DNA from: Burkholderia pyrrocinia
GTDB taxonomy: Bacteria > Pseudomonadota > Gammaproteobacteria > Burkholderiales > Burkholderiaceae
NCBI RefSeq assembly: GCF_003330765.1
Contig: NZ_CP024902.1
Coordinates: 1,364,001 to 1,428,000, forward strand
DNA: 64,000 bases
Reading direction: 5' to 3'
Within the stretch, counting starts at the first letter, position 1. Each line of letters opens with the position of its first letter. Shown here one piece after another: positions 31,334 through 40,015 of this stretch. The notes under the pieces are model-generated. The model had not been told where the DNA came from. It worked only from the letters and a program-made list of their open reading frames with translations, and did not search any database. A program made the translations under genes and the position numbers.

Positions 31334-33397
31334 TTACGAGCAGAACTTCGCGAGCAGCCCGAGTTGCGCGTTGCGGATCGTCTTGCCGGCGCGGCGCCGG
31401 CGGTAGTGTCCGTCGCTGTGCATCTGCCAGGCCGACTGGTTGTCGCCGAGGCACACCGACAGGCCTTCGGCGATCACGCGCCGCTTGAGCTTGCGCTCGC
31501 GGATCGGGAACGCGACTTCGACGCGGCGGAACAGGTTGCGGTCCATCAAGTCGGCGCTCGACAGATAGACATCCTCGGCGCCGCCTGCGTGGAAATAGTA
31601 GATCCGGTGATGCTCGAGGAAGCGCCCGACGATCGAGCGCACCGTGATGTTTTCCGACAGCCCCGGCACACCGGGCTTCAGCGCGCAGACGCCGCGCACG
31701 ATCAGGTCGACCTTGACGCCGGCCTGCGACGCTTCGTACAGCGCAGCGATGACCGACGGCTCCAGCAGCGCGTTCATTTTCGCGACGACACGCGCGCGCT
31801 TGCCGGCATGCGCATTGTCGATCTCCGCGCGGATCGACTCGATGATGCGCGGATGCAGCGTGAACGGCGACTGCCACAGCTCGTGCAGCGTGAGTTCGCC
31901 GCCGATCCCGGTCAGTTGCTGGAACACGTGATGGACGTCCTCGCAGATCTTCTGGTCGGCCGTCATCAGCCCGAAATCGGTGTAGAGGCGCGCCGTGCGC
32001 GGATGGTAGTTGCCGGTGCCGAGGTGCACGTAGCGACGCAGCGACGCCTTGCCGGCCTGCACGACGCGACGCACGATCAGCATCATCTTCGCGTGGCACT
32101 TGTGACCGACCACGCCGTACACGACGTGTGCGCCGACGGCTTCGAGCTGCGACGCCCAGTTGATGTTGGTTTCCTCGTCGAAGCGCGCGAGCAGCTCGAC
32201 GACGACGGTCACTTCCTTGCCGTTGCGCGCGGCTTCCATCAGCGCGTCCATCAGCGGCGAATCGGTGCCGGTGCGGTAGATCGTCTGCTTGATTGCGACG
32301 ACGCTCGGGTCTTTCGCCGCCTGCTGCAGCAGTTCGAGCACGGGCTGGAAGCTCTCGTACGGATGGTGCAGCAGGATGTCGCCGTCGTCGATCGCATCGA
32401 ACATCGTCGGCGCGTTCGCGATCGCGGACGGGGTCGATGCGGTGAACGGCGCGAACTTCAGGTCGGGGCGGTCGACGAGATCGGGAATCTGCATCAGGCG
32501 CACGAGGTTCACGGACCCGGCCACGCGATAGCAGTCCTTCTCGCCGAGTTCGCTTTCCTCGAGCAGGCGCCGCACGATGTGCGGCGGCGTGTCGGCCGAC
32601 ACCTCGAGGCGAACCGCATTGCCGAGGTGGCGCGCGGGCAGTTCGCCCTGCAGCGCGACGCGCAGGTTCGTGATTTCGTCTTCGTCGACGAACAGCTCGC
32701 TGTTGCGCGTGATGCGGAACTGGTTGCAGCTCTTCACGACGAGTTGCGGGAAGAGTTCGCCGACAAAGCGCTGCATGAACGAGCTCAGCAGCACGAAGCC
32801 GTGCTCGAAGCCCGACAGCGCGTGCGGCATGCGCACGACGCGCGGCAGCGCGCGCGGCGCCTGTACGATGCCCATCACGGCCTGGCGGCCGAACGCGTCG
32901 CGGCCTTCGAGCTCGACGACGAAGTTCAGGCTCTTGTTCAGCACGCGCGGGAACGGGTGGGCCGGATCGAGGCCGATCGGCGTCAGCACGGGCAGCAGCT
33001 CGTCGAGGAAGTAGCGCCGTGCCCATTCGAGCTGCTCGTCGTTCCACGTGTCGGTCGCGTGGAAATAGATGCCTTCCTGTTCGAGCGCGGGCAGCACGGT
33101 TTCGTGCAGCATCGTGTACTGTCGATGGACGAGCCGCTGCGCGCGTTCGACGACGAGAGCGTAAGCATGCTGTAACGACATGCCGTCGGGCGTCAGTGCG
33201 CCGGGGTTGTCGCGGATCTGCTCCTGAAGGCCGGCCATCCGGACTTCGAAGAATTCGTCGAGATTGCTGCTGGTGATGCAGATGAAGCGAAGGCGCTCGA
33301 GCAACGGAACTTGCGGATCGGCCGCCTGGGCCAGCACGCGCTCGTTGAAACCGAGGATGCCGAGTTCACGATTGAGAAGCGGGTAACGGACGGACAT
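31334..33397 (-). CDS. ppk: Polyphosphate kinase 1
   Basis: A 687-residue enzyme making polyphosphate from ATP. The N-terminal domain starts SVRYPLLNRELGILGFNERV with the SSNLDEFFEVR motif, the core has RFDEETNINWA, and the autophosphorylated His lies in LGTGNYHPRTARLYTDFG. A second conserved His is in RIYYFHAGG. Length equals the family norm (about 690). The frame stays open far upstream over ppx on the other strand, but MSVRYPLL at 33397 is the natural start; no strong ribosome site precedes it. A Pho box lies 64-81 bp upstream. Confidence 0.95.
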   Translation of the reverse strand: MSVRYPLLNRELGILGFNERVLAQAADPQVPLLERLRFICITSSNLDEFFEVRMAGLQEQIRDNPGALTPDGMSLQHAYALVVERAQRLVHRQYTMLHETVLPALEQEGIYFHATDTWNDEQLEWARRYFLDELLPVLTPIGLDPAHPFPRVLNKSLNFVVELEGRDAFGRQAVMGIVQAPRALPRVVRMPHALSGFEHGFVLLSSFMQRFVGELFPQLVVKSCNQFRITRNSELFVDEDEITNLRVALQGELPARHLGNAVRLEVSADTPPHIVRRLLEESELGEKDCYRVAGSVNLVRLMQIPDLVDRPDLKFAPFTASTPSAIANAPTMFDAIDDGDILLHHPYESFQPVLELLQQAAKDPSVVAIKQTIYRTGTDSPLMDALMEAARNGKEVTVVVELLARFDEETNINWASQLEAVGAHVVYGVVGHKCHAKMMLIVRRVVQAGKASLRRYVHLGTGNYHPRTARLYTDFGLMTADQKICEDVHHVFQQLTGIGGELTLHELWQSPFTLHPRIIESIRAEIDNAHAGKRARVVAKMNALLEPSVIAALYEASQAGVKVDLIVRGVCALKPGVPGLSENITVRSIVGRFLEHHRIYYFHAGGAEDVYLSSADLMDRNLFRRVEVAFPIRERKLKRRVIAEGLSVCLGDNQSAWQMHSDGHYRRRRAGKTIRNAQLGLLAKFCS

Positions 33398-33460
33398 CGG
33401 CAGAGTAGGGGGTGATTCAGGCGATGATTCGAAAGGACGCTCGGAAACTCTCACGGTACG

Positions 33461-33478
33461 ATGACGTGCGAATGACAA
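33461..33478 (-). promoter_or_regulatory. Candidate PhoB box upstream of ppk
   Basis: On the minus strand: TTGTCAT-TCGC-ACGTCAT, two half-sites with the normal 11-bp step, in the correct orientation for ppk. A good -10 is not obvious downstream. PhoB control of ppk is known in enterobacteria and Vibrio. Confidence 0.65.
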
Positions 33479-33569
33479 TACTGTATTTATATCGGGAAAT
33501 TCTACGCTGCAACCGTTTCGTCTCATAAATGTTTCGGCTATATACAATCGAGCAGTGTGCATGCCCGTG

Positions 33570-33604
33570 AAGCGTGGCAATGGCAAGCGTTCCACGCTTA
33601 AAAT
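33570..33604 (+). promoter_or_regulatory. Dyad and TAAAAT in the ppk-ppx intergenic region
   Basis: AAGCGTGG (33570-33577) and CCACGCTT (33592-33599) form a perfect 8-bp inverted repeat with a 14-bp spacer, directly followed by TAAAAT (33599-33604), a possible -10 for ppx. No convincing -35 is seen. Confidence 0.3.
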
Positions 33605-33676
33605 GTCGCCTTTGATTGATCGCCCCGTGTTGCCGTACCGGCAGTCGCGGGTGAACGCGCACGGAGCCCCATTCTG

Positions 33677-35191
33677 ATGGTTACAACCCCCCACTTGCTG
33701 GCTGCCGTGGATCTCGGCTCGAACAGCTTCCGGCTGATCGTCGGTCGCGTCGAGGAAACGCCGGCGGGCAGCCAGATCTATCCCGTCGATGCGCTGCGCG
33801 AGCCTGTCCGGCTGGCCGCCGGCCTGTCGAGCGACAAGATGCTCGATCGCGCGTCGCAGGAGCGTGGCTGGGAGGCGCTCAAGCGGTTCGGCGAGCGCCT
33901 GCGCGATTTTCATCCCGATCACGTGCGCGCGGTGGCGACCAACACGCTGCGCGTCGCGAAGAACGCGGGCGAATTTCTCGGTGAGGCCGAAGCGGCGCTC
34001 GGTTTCCCGATCGAAGTGATCGCGGGCCGCGAAGAAGCACGGCTGATCTATGCGGGCGCCGCGCACTCGGTGCCGGCGAGCGCCGGCAAGCGGCTCGTCG
34101 TCGACATCGGCGGCGGCTCGACCGAATTCATCATCGGCTCGCACTACACGCCGATCGTGATGGAGAGTCTCTACATCGGCTGCGTGAGCCACAGCCGCAC
34201 CTTCTTCCCGGCCGGCAACGTCGACGAATACACGATGCGGCAGGCCGAACTCGCGGCCAAGCGCGAGATCCAGATCATTTCGAGCGAATACAAGAAGGCC
34301 GGGTGGGACCAGGCGATCGGTTCGTCCGGCACCGCACGTGCGCTCGCGGAACTCGTCGAGGCGAACGGTTTCAACGATCCGGGCGTTACGCACGGCATTT
34401 CGCGCGGCGGCCTCGAGCGTCTGAAGCGCGCGCTGATCAAGTCGGAGAACGTCAACCGGCTGAAGCTGGTCGCGCTGAAGCCCGATCGCGTGCCCGTGCT
34501 CGCGGGCGGCCTCGCGATCATGCTCGCGGTGTTCGAGGAACTCGGTGTCGACTACGTCGATACGACCGACGGCGCGCTGCGCCTCGGCGTGCTGTACGAC
34601 CTGCTCGGCCGGACGCAGCACGAGGACATGCGCGCGGTGACCGTCGAGGGCTTCACGCGCCGCTACGGCGTCGATCGTGCGCAGGCCGAGCGGATCGGCG
34701 CGCTTGCGGCGCGCTTCTACGACGAACTCGAGGAAGCCGACGACGAGGCGCGCGAGGAAGGGCGGATGTTCCTCGGCTGGGCGGCCGCATTGCACGAGAT
34801 CGGCCTGTCGATCTCGCACAGCGCGTATCACAAGCATTCGGCCTATATCGCGAGCAATGCGGACATGCCGGGTTTTTCGCGCACGGACCAGGCGCGGCTC
34901 GCCGCGCTCGTGCTCGGTCACGCGGGCAAGCTCGGCAAGCTGTCGCAGGCGCGCGAGGTCGAGTGGCCGCTGCTGTTCTGCCTTCGGCTCGCGGCGCTGC
35001 TGTGCCGGCGTCGGACCGATGCGGGGCTGCCCGACATTTCCGTTTCGCAGATGAAGAAGGGCGGATATGAAGTGCGCCTGCCGGGCGCGTGGGTCGAGCA
35101 GAACCCGTTGACCGACTACAGCCTCAGCCAGGAGGCTGCCGAGTGGGAGAAGGTCGGCATTCCGTATCGCGTGGTGTACACCGGCGCGTAA
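33677..35191 (+). CDS. ppx: Exopolyphosphatase
   Basis: A 504-residue Ppx/GppA-family phosphatase hydrolysing polyphosphate or pppGpp. The actin-like ATPase fold shows phosphate loop 1 (AAVDLGSNSFRLIVGR, about residue 9) and loop 2 (DIGGGSTEFIIG, about 143). The C-terminal HD-like domain has LHEIGLSISHSAYHKHSAYI. Exopolyphosphatase is more likely than GppA because it diverges from ppk, but sequence motifs alone do not separate the two activities. Confidence 0.88.
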   Translation: MVTTPHLLAAVDLGSNSFRLIVGRVEETPAGSQIYPVDALREPVRLAAGLSSDKMLDRASQERGWEALKRFGERLRDFHPDHVRAVATNTLRVAKNAGEFLGEAEAALGFPIEVIAGREEARLIYAGAAHSVPASAGKRLVVDIGGGSTEFIIGSHYTPIVMESLYIGCVSHSRTFFPAGNVDEYTMRQAELAAKREIQIISSEYKKAGWDQAIGSSGTARALAELVEANGFNDPGVTHGISRGGLERLKRALIKSENVNRLKLVALKPDRVPVLAGGLAIMLAVFEELGVDYVDTTDGALRLGVLYDLLGRTQHEDMRAVTVEGFTRRYGVDRAQAERIGALAARFYDELEEADDEAREEGRMFLGWAAALHEIGLSISHSAYHKHSAYIASNADMPGFSRTDQARLAALVLGHAGKLGKLSQAREVEWPLLFCLRLAALLCRRRTDAGLPDISVSQMKKGGYEVRLPGAWVEQNPLTDYSLSQEAAEWEKVGIPYRVVYTGA

Positions 35192-35265
35192 TCGCGCGGC
35201 GCATGCGGCGGCGGGCGATGCGGCGTGCGCTGCAGGCACGCCGCACGAGCGCCTTTGCAGGCCGT

Positions 35266-35700
35266 TCAGTCCGACGAGCAGACGATCGCGGTCAGGAACG
35301 GGAACGCCTGCTTGACGGTCGCGTCGCTGCCGGCCTTGCGCACGGCTTCCTCCACCGCGCTCTTCGTGCCGCGCACCACGACGCCGTAGGCCCAGTCGCC
35401 GATCGGCGTGCCGTCGCCCGGACGGAAGATCGGATCGTTCGCCTGGTAACCGAGCACGACATAGACGCCGAAACCGTATGCCGTCAGCGAGCGGCTCGTG
35501 CGGAAGGCGTTGACCGAGTTCGATTCGACGTGCATCGGCTCCGACTGGATGTCGCCGGCGGCGAGCAGCGGCGCGACGAACCGGTGGCCGTTCGAGTGGC
35601 AGTCGAGCGCGTCGTCGAGCGCCTTGGCCGATGCAGTGCCGGAGGTCGCGAGCGCGAGCAGCGACGCGCAGAGGGTGGTCTTGAGAATGTTGTTTTTCAT
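35266..35700 (-). CDS. Hypothetical secreted protein (144 aa)
   Basis: A protein with a clear signal peptide (MKNNILKTTLCASLLALATSGTASA, cleavage after ASA) and a mature part of about 120 residues with two Cys (DCHSNGH and IVCSSD), which could form a periplasmic disulfide. No domain recognised. The start at 35700 is set by the signal peptide; longer in-frame starts at 35787 and 35727 would bury it. It converges on ppx. Confidence 0.7.
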   Translation of the reverse strand: MKNNILKTTLCASLLALATSGTASAKALDDALDCHSNGHRFVAPLLAAGDIQSEPMHVESNSVNAFRTSRSLTAYGFGVYVVLGYQANDPIFRPGDGTPIGDWAYGVVVRGTKSAVEEAVRKAGSDATVKQAFPFLTAIVCSSD

Positions 35701-35844
35701 GCGCGGATGCGGGTTGTTCACGCGCATTATCGCGTGTTCCCGGAAGTGCCGCGCGCGGGTTGCGGGCAGCAGGCTGGCCGCGTTCAAGGATCCAGAAACG
35801 GAAAAGGGGCTACGGTGTTCACCGTAACCCCTTGATTCCTTTGG

Positions 35845-35918
35845 TCGGAGCGATAGGATTCGAACCTACGACCCTCTGATCCCAAATCAGATGCGCTACC
35901 AGGCTGCGCTACGCTCCG
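35845..35918 (-). tRNA. tRNA-Pro(TGG)
   Basis: A complete 74-nt cloverleaf on the minus strand: acceptor CGGAGCG/CGCTCCG, D stem GCGC/GCGC, anticodon stem TCTGA/TCAGA with loop TTTGGGA (anticodon TGG), T arm with TTCGAAT, discriminator A. CCA is not encoded. Confidence 0.95.
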
Positions 35919-36079
35919 ACGAGCCAAAGATTCTATCGTTGAATGACTGATTGAGTCAATCGCGATATGCGGGTAAATGCCGCGGCGGTGAACCGGCCAC
36001 GATTTGCGACAATTCGCACGGTAATCGGCAGGCCCGGACGCATGTGCGCGGGGCCGCTCGCCGAAGCAAGGAGACAATC

Positions 36080-36541
36080 ATGATGAACCTGATCCTGTGG
36101 CGTCATGCCGAAGCCGAAGACTACGCAACGAGCGATCTCGCGCGCCAGTTGACCGCCCGTGGCCGCAAGGACGCGCAGGCGATGGCCAAATGGCTGCGTA
36201 GCCGGCTCGAGACGAACGCCGTGATCCTCGCGAGCCCGGCGGCCCGCACCGTGCAGACCGTCGAGGCGCTGACCGACCAGTACCGGACCGTCGACGCGCT
36301 CGCGCCGGGCGGCAGCGTCGACGACGTGCTGGCGGCGGCCGGCTGGCCGGAAGGCATCGCGCCGACGGTCGTGATCGTCGGGCACCAGCCGACGCTCGGC
36401 AGCGTCGCCGCGCAGTTGATCGTCGGCAGCGACGACAGCTGGAGCGTCAAGAAGGGGGGAATCGTGTGGCTCGCGAGCCGCACGCGTAACGGCGGCCGGC
36501 AGGCCGTACTGCGGGCGGTATTGACGCCCGAACTGGTGTGA
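36080..36541 (+). CDS. sixA: Phosphohistidine phosphatase SixA
   Basis: A 153-residue histidine phosphatase with the LILWRHAEAED signature (catalytic Arg-His at residues 7-8) and a second His in VIVGHQPTLGSVA. SixA removes phosphate from histidine on phosphotransfer proteins. AAGGAG lies 6 nt before ATG 36080; ATG 36083 is the alternative. It sits among phosphate-metabolism genes, though SixA itself is not known to be part of the Pho regulon. Confidence 0.85.
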   Translation: MMNLILWRHAEAEDYATSDLARQLTARGRKDAQAMAKWLRSRLETNAVILASPAARTVQTVEALTDQYRTVDALAPGGSVDDVLAAAGWPEGIAPTVVIVGHQPTLGSVAAQLIVGSDDSWSVKKGGIVWLASRTRNGGRQAVLRAVLTPELV

Positions 36542-36711
36542 AGCCGGCCTGACGGGGCTTAAAGGGATTCATCATACGGTTTCGCAGGCTTTCTGCTAAA
36601 GTCAATTCGGCGACACGTCATTGAAAGGACACGGTCGTGCCACATAACGGTCACGGCCGATTACTACATTGGCGGGCATGTCGTCCTATTCCTTACGATC
36701 AGGAAAGCCTA

Positions 36712-37518
36712 ATGCGAGAACTGCCGACGCCTACGCTCCCTTTTGCCTCGCTGCCCCTCGACACGTCGCGGCGTCACCTGCCGCGCGCTGCTGAAACCGT
36801 TACATCGGAGTATCGCCTGCGCGCCGCGTGGGCACGTACCGAAGACGAATTGCGCGAAGCCCAGCGCCTGCGTTACAGCGTGTTCGCCGAAGAGATGGGC
36901 GCGCAGGTCAGCGGCCCCTCCGGTCTCGACGTCGATCCGTTCGATGCGTACTGCGACCACCTGCTGGTTCGCGATCTCGATACGCTGAAGGTCGTCGGCA
37001 CGTATCGCGTGCTGCCGCCGCACCAGGCGGCGCGTGTCGGCCGCCTGTACGCCGAAGGCGAATTCGACCTGTCGCGCCTCACGCACCTGCGCGGCAAGAT
37101 GGTCGAGGTCGGCCGCTCGTGCGTGCACAGCGACTACCGCAACGGCGCCGTCATCATGGCGCTGTGGGGTGGCCTTGGCGCGTACATGATGCAGAACGGC
37201 TACGAGACGATGCTCGGCTGCGCAAGCGTGTCGATGGCCGACGGCGGCCACTATGCAGCGAACCTGTACCAGTCGCTGTCGGCAGGCTCGCTGACGGCGC
37301 CCGAGTATCGCGCGTTCCCGCACACGGCACTGCCGGTCGACGAACTGCAGACGGGCACCGTCGTGGCGCCGCCGCCGCTGATCAAGGGTTACCTGCGTCT
37401 CGGCGCGAAGATCTGCGGTGCGCCGGCCTGGGATCCCGACTTCAATTGTGCGGATTTCCTGACACTGTTCCGCCTGTCCGATATCAACGCGCGCTACGCC
37501 CGCCACTTCCTGGGCTGA
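36712..37518 (+). CDS. olsB: OlsB-like N-acyltransferase (ornithine lipid synthesis)
   Basis: A 268-residue GNAT-fold acyltransferase of the hemolysin-like family (Acetyltransf_5). Conserved features are REAQRLRYSVFAEEMGA, DPFDAYCDHLLVRD, VVGTYRVLPP and VEVGRSCVHSDYRNGAVI. OlsB transfers a 3-hydroxyacyl chain from ACP to the ornithine amino group, the first step to ornithine lipids, which replace phospholipids when phosphate is scarce. AGGAAAG precedes ATG 36712. Its place downstream of the pst-ppk-ppx block suits that role. Other members of this GNAT family have unknown substrates. Confidence 0.72.
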   Translation: MRELPTPTLPFASLPLDTSRRHLPRAAETVTSEYRLRAAWARTEDELREAQRLRYSVFAEEMGAQVSGPSGLDVDPFDAYCDHLLVRDLDTLKVVGTYRVLPPHQAARVGRLYAEGEFDLSRLTHLRGKMVEVGRSCVHSDYRNGAVIMALWGGLGAYMMQNGYETMLGCASVSMADGGHYAANLYQSLSAGSLTAPEYRAFPHTALPVDELQTGTVVAPPPLIKGYLRLGAKICGAPAWDPDFNCADFLTLFRLSDINARYARHFLG

Positions 37519-37561
37519 GCCGTCTGAACCGCGTCGCGCCCGTCCGGGGCGCGCGCAAGCG

Positions 37562-37598
37562 AACGCCGTCGCGCGGCAACTGCCATGCGACGGCGTTT
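37562..37598 (+). terminator. Stem-loop terminator after olsB
   Basis: An 11-bp perfect stem AACGCCGTCGC/GCGACGGCGTT with a 14-nt loop, ending in a short TTT. The T-run is weak, so efficiency is uncertain. Confidence 0.55.
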
Positions 37599-37727
37599 GT
37601 ACATTCGATCAACGTGTGTGTATCCGGCCCTGTTAATTTCGGCGATGTGCAGATTCTGCCGTGCCACGGGATGGCACGTTCGCGAATGGCCCGGGTTCGA
37701 CGCGGGCCGGACTGCAGGGCGGCCGGC

Positions 37728-37898
37728 TTAGTGCTTGCGCCGCCAGTCGAGCAGGTGGTGTTCCGCCATCCAGTGGTGGATCATCCCCTCGCCGTCATGG
37801 CTGCGCTTGTATTCGCGCGACTCGAAGAACGAGAGGGCGACAAGCACCATCAGACCGATGAACAGGCCGATCAGGCCCGCAATTTCCTCAGACGACAT
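37728..37898 (-). CDS. Small single-pass membrane protein (56 aa)
   Basis: One hydrophobic helix (IAGLIGLFIGLMVLVALSFF, about 6-25) is followed by a charged, His/Trp-rich tail (HHWMAEHHLLDWRRKH). AAAGGAGG at ideal spacing before ATG 37898 gives strong support for translation; the in-frame start at 37946 has none. Function unknown. Confidence 0.7.
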   Translation of the reverse strand: MSSEEIAGLIGLFIGLMVLVALSFFESREYKRSHDGEGMIHHWMAEHHLLDWRRKH

Positions 37899-38034
37899 GG
37901 CAGCCTCCTTTCCACGGTACAGCGCCATGCGTACATAGTAGGACATGCGCGGCGCGACCCTGAAACGGGATTTCCGCTAGACTCGGCGCGGTCCCGGCGT
38001 GCGATGGGCGCGCCGATTTCCGGAGCCATACCCG

Positions 38035-38211
38035 ATGATCCGTTTCATGCTGGCCGTGCTGGCCGCATCCCTCCTCGCCGGCTGCACCAGCGATCCCCGT
38101 CAGGCCCGCCGCGGCCACCCGCCGGAGGATCCGGCCGACTATCACGGCGTGCCGACCGACATGACGCCGCCGTCGATGCTCGACGCGCCGCCGCCGAAGC
38201 CCACGCAGTAA
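38035..38211 (+). CDS. Small lipoprotein (58 aa)
   Basis: A type II signal peptide (MIRFMLAVLAASLLAGC, lipobox LLAGC with Cys at residue 17) is followed by a short Pro-rich, charged mature part ending PPPKPTQ. Mature length is about 42 residues. No partner gene is obvious; it lies alone between a divergent small membrane protein and the convergent MATE gene. Confidence 0.7.
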   Translation: MIRFMLAVLAASLLAGCTSDPRQARRGHPPEDPADYHGVPTDMTPPSMLDAPPPKPTQ

Positions 38212-38228
38212 CGGTTGGTCTGGCCTCG

Positions 38229-39608
38229 TCAGGCGCGGGCCGCGGGTGCTGTGTGCGCGTCGGCGCCAATGCGCCGCAACAGCCCCGGCAGGTAGCGCGC
38301 GAGCGTCGCGCCGCGTGCGGCCATGAACAGCAGCAGCGCGAACCAGAGCCCGTGATTGCCGAACATGCCGACAGCGGCGAGCGTGGCCACGATGAAGATC
38401 GAGAACGACACGACCATCGCGCGCATCAACGATTGCGTTTGCGTGGCGCCGATGAATACGCCGTCGAGCAGGAAGCCCCAGACCGACACGATCGGCGAAA
38501 TCGCGGCCCATGGCAGGTAGCGCAGCGCGACTGCGCGGATCTCGGCCTGGTCGGTCAGGCGCGCGATGATCCAGCCGCCGGCGGCCCAGTAAACGAGCGA
38601 GAACAGCAGCGCGCCGAGTGCTGACCAGAACAGCGTGACGCGTACGGCCTGCCGGAATGCGCCGCGGTCGCGCGCACCGGCGGCCGCGCCGACGAGCGCC
38701 TCGGCCGCATGCGCGAAGCCGTCGAGGCCGTACGCCATGAAGGTCTGGAAATTCAGCAGCAGCGCGTTCGCCGCGAGCGTCGCGTCGCCCTGTTTCGCAC
38801 CGAGGTGCGCGAACCAGCCGAATGCGCCGAGCAGGCACAGCGTGCGCAGGAAGATGTCGCGATTGAGCACGATCAGCCGCTTGAGCGCCACGCGGTCGGC
38901 CAGCGCACGCACCGCGATCGGCGCAAGGCCGCGCGGCCGCAGCCGCCACAGCATCCACGCGCCGAGCGCGAATCCGCACGCGTCCGCGGTGGCGGTCGCG
39001 GCACCGATGCCGGCGATGCCCCAGCCGAAGCCATACACGTAGAGCAGTACGGCACCGATGTTCACCGCATTGATGAACACCTGCGCGACGAGTGCAAGCC
39101 GGACGCGTTGCATGCCGAGCAGGTAGCCGAGCACGACGTAGTTCGCGAGCGCGAACGGCGCGCTCCAGATTCGCGCGTGGCTGTACGCGAGCGCGGTCGC
39201 GCGGACGGCATCGCTGCCGCCGAGCGCGGTCAGCGCGAACGACAGCAGCGGCACCTGCAGCGCAAGCACCGCGGCGCCGAGCGCGAACGCGACGATCAGC
39301 GCGCGCAGCAGGTTCAGGCGGATGCCGGCGGCGTCGCCGGCGCCGTGCGCCTGCGCGACGAGGCCGGTCGTCCCCATCCGCAGGAAGCCGAAGCCCCAGA
39401 ACACGAAATTGAAGAACAGCCCGCCGAGCGCGACGCCGCCGAGATACTGCGTGCCGTCGAGGTGGCCGGCGACGGCCGTGTCGACGGCGCCGAGGATCGG
39501 CTGGGTCAGGTTCGCCAGGACGATCGGGAAGGCGAGCGCGAGGACGCGCCGGTGCGTGACGGTGGCCGAGCCGGTGCCGGCCCCGTGCGGTAACGCGGAT
39601 TCGGACAT
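38229..39608 (-). CDS. MATE family efflux transporter
   Basis: A 459-residue MATE/DinF-type multidrug or metabolite antiporter with 12 hydrophobic helices in two halves; helix 1 has ALAFPIVLANLTQPILGAVDTAVAGHL, the usual MATE N-lobe start. ATG 39608 (MSESALPHG) is chosen over 39638, which overlaps the upstream DUF2288 gene. The two genes are 10 bp apart and likely cotranscribed. DinF-like subgroup is a guess from the compact loops. Confidence 0.85.
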   Translation of the reverse strand: MSESALPHGAGTGSATVTHRRVLALAFPIVLANLTQPILGAVDTAVAGHLDGTQYLGGVALGGLFFNFVFWGFGFLRMGTTGLVAQAHGAGDAAGIRLNLLRALIVAFALGAAVLALQVPLLSFALTALGGSDAVRATALAYSHARIWSAPFALANYVVLGYLLGMQRVRLALVAQVFINAVNIGAVLLYVYGFGWGIAGIGAATATADACGFALGAWMLWRLRPRGLAPIAVRALADRVALKRLIVLNRDIFLRTLCLLGAFGWFAHLGAKQGDATLAANALLLNFQTFMAYGLDGFAHAAEALVGAAAGARDRGAFRQAVRVTLFWSALGALLFSLVYWAAGGWIIARLTDQAEIRAVALRYLPWAAISPIVSVWGFLLDGVFIGATQTQSLMRAMVVSFSIFIVATLAAVGMFGNHGLWFALLLFMAARGATLARYLPGLLRRIGADAHTAPAARA

Positions 39609-39618
39609 GGCGGACGCG

Positions 39619-39942
39619 TCAGGCGCGTTCCTGCACACAGACCCACGGCGAGACGACGACCGCCCACAGCTCCGGGTTGCGCGCCGCGTAGTCGGCGGCG
39701 GTCTCGGCCGGCATGCGCGCGACGAGGCCGGCCGACAGCCAGCGCGCGACCTGCTCGGCTTCGTCGCCGGCGATCGCTTCCGCGACGCTGACGAGATCGA
39801 GGTCGCGCGCGACGGACAGCAGCTTGCCCTGCGCGAAGAAGCGCTCGAGATCGCACCAGTCGATCTTGGCGGTCTCGCCGAGGAGTTGGGTGTAGAGCGG
39901 GCTGTGCGACGCGCCCGCGGCGGAGTGGTGTTCAGAGGACAT
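39619..39942 (-). CDS. DUF2288 family protein
   Basis: A 107-residue soluble acidic protein. The stretch KIDWCDLERFFAQGKLLSVARDLDLVSVAEA and the later WVCVQERA end fit DUF2288, a short family of unknown function. The ATG at 39942 has AGAGGACA-type sequence opposite it on the plus strand but no strong ribosome site. It precedes the MATE gene in the same direction. Confidence 0.65.
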   Translation of the reverse strand: MSSEHHSAAGASHSPLYTQLLGETAKIDWCDLERFFAQGKLLSVARDLDLVSVAEAIAGDEAEQVARWLSAGLVARMPAETAADYAARNPELWAVVVSPWVCVQERA

Positions 39943-40015
39943 CGGTTTCTTGGAATGACTGCGTGGCGCCACTATAAACCATCCGGCCGGGCGGGCGGCG
40001 AGGGTGGCGGGCGGC

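Noticed and set aside
31334-35239. A minus-strand open frame of about 1300 codons covering ppk and all of ppx
   Set aside because: Only the first-named part (to 33397) is ppk. The rest is antisense to ppx with no family features; high GC at third positions removes stop codons.
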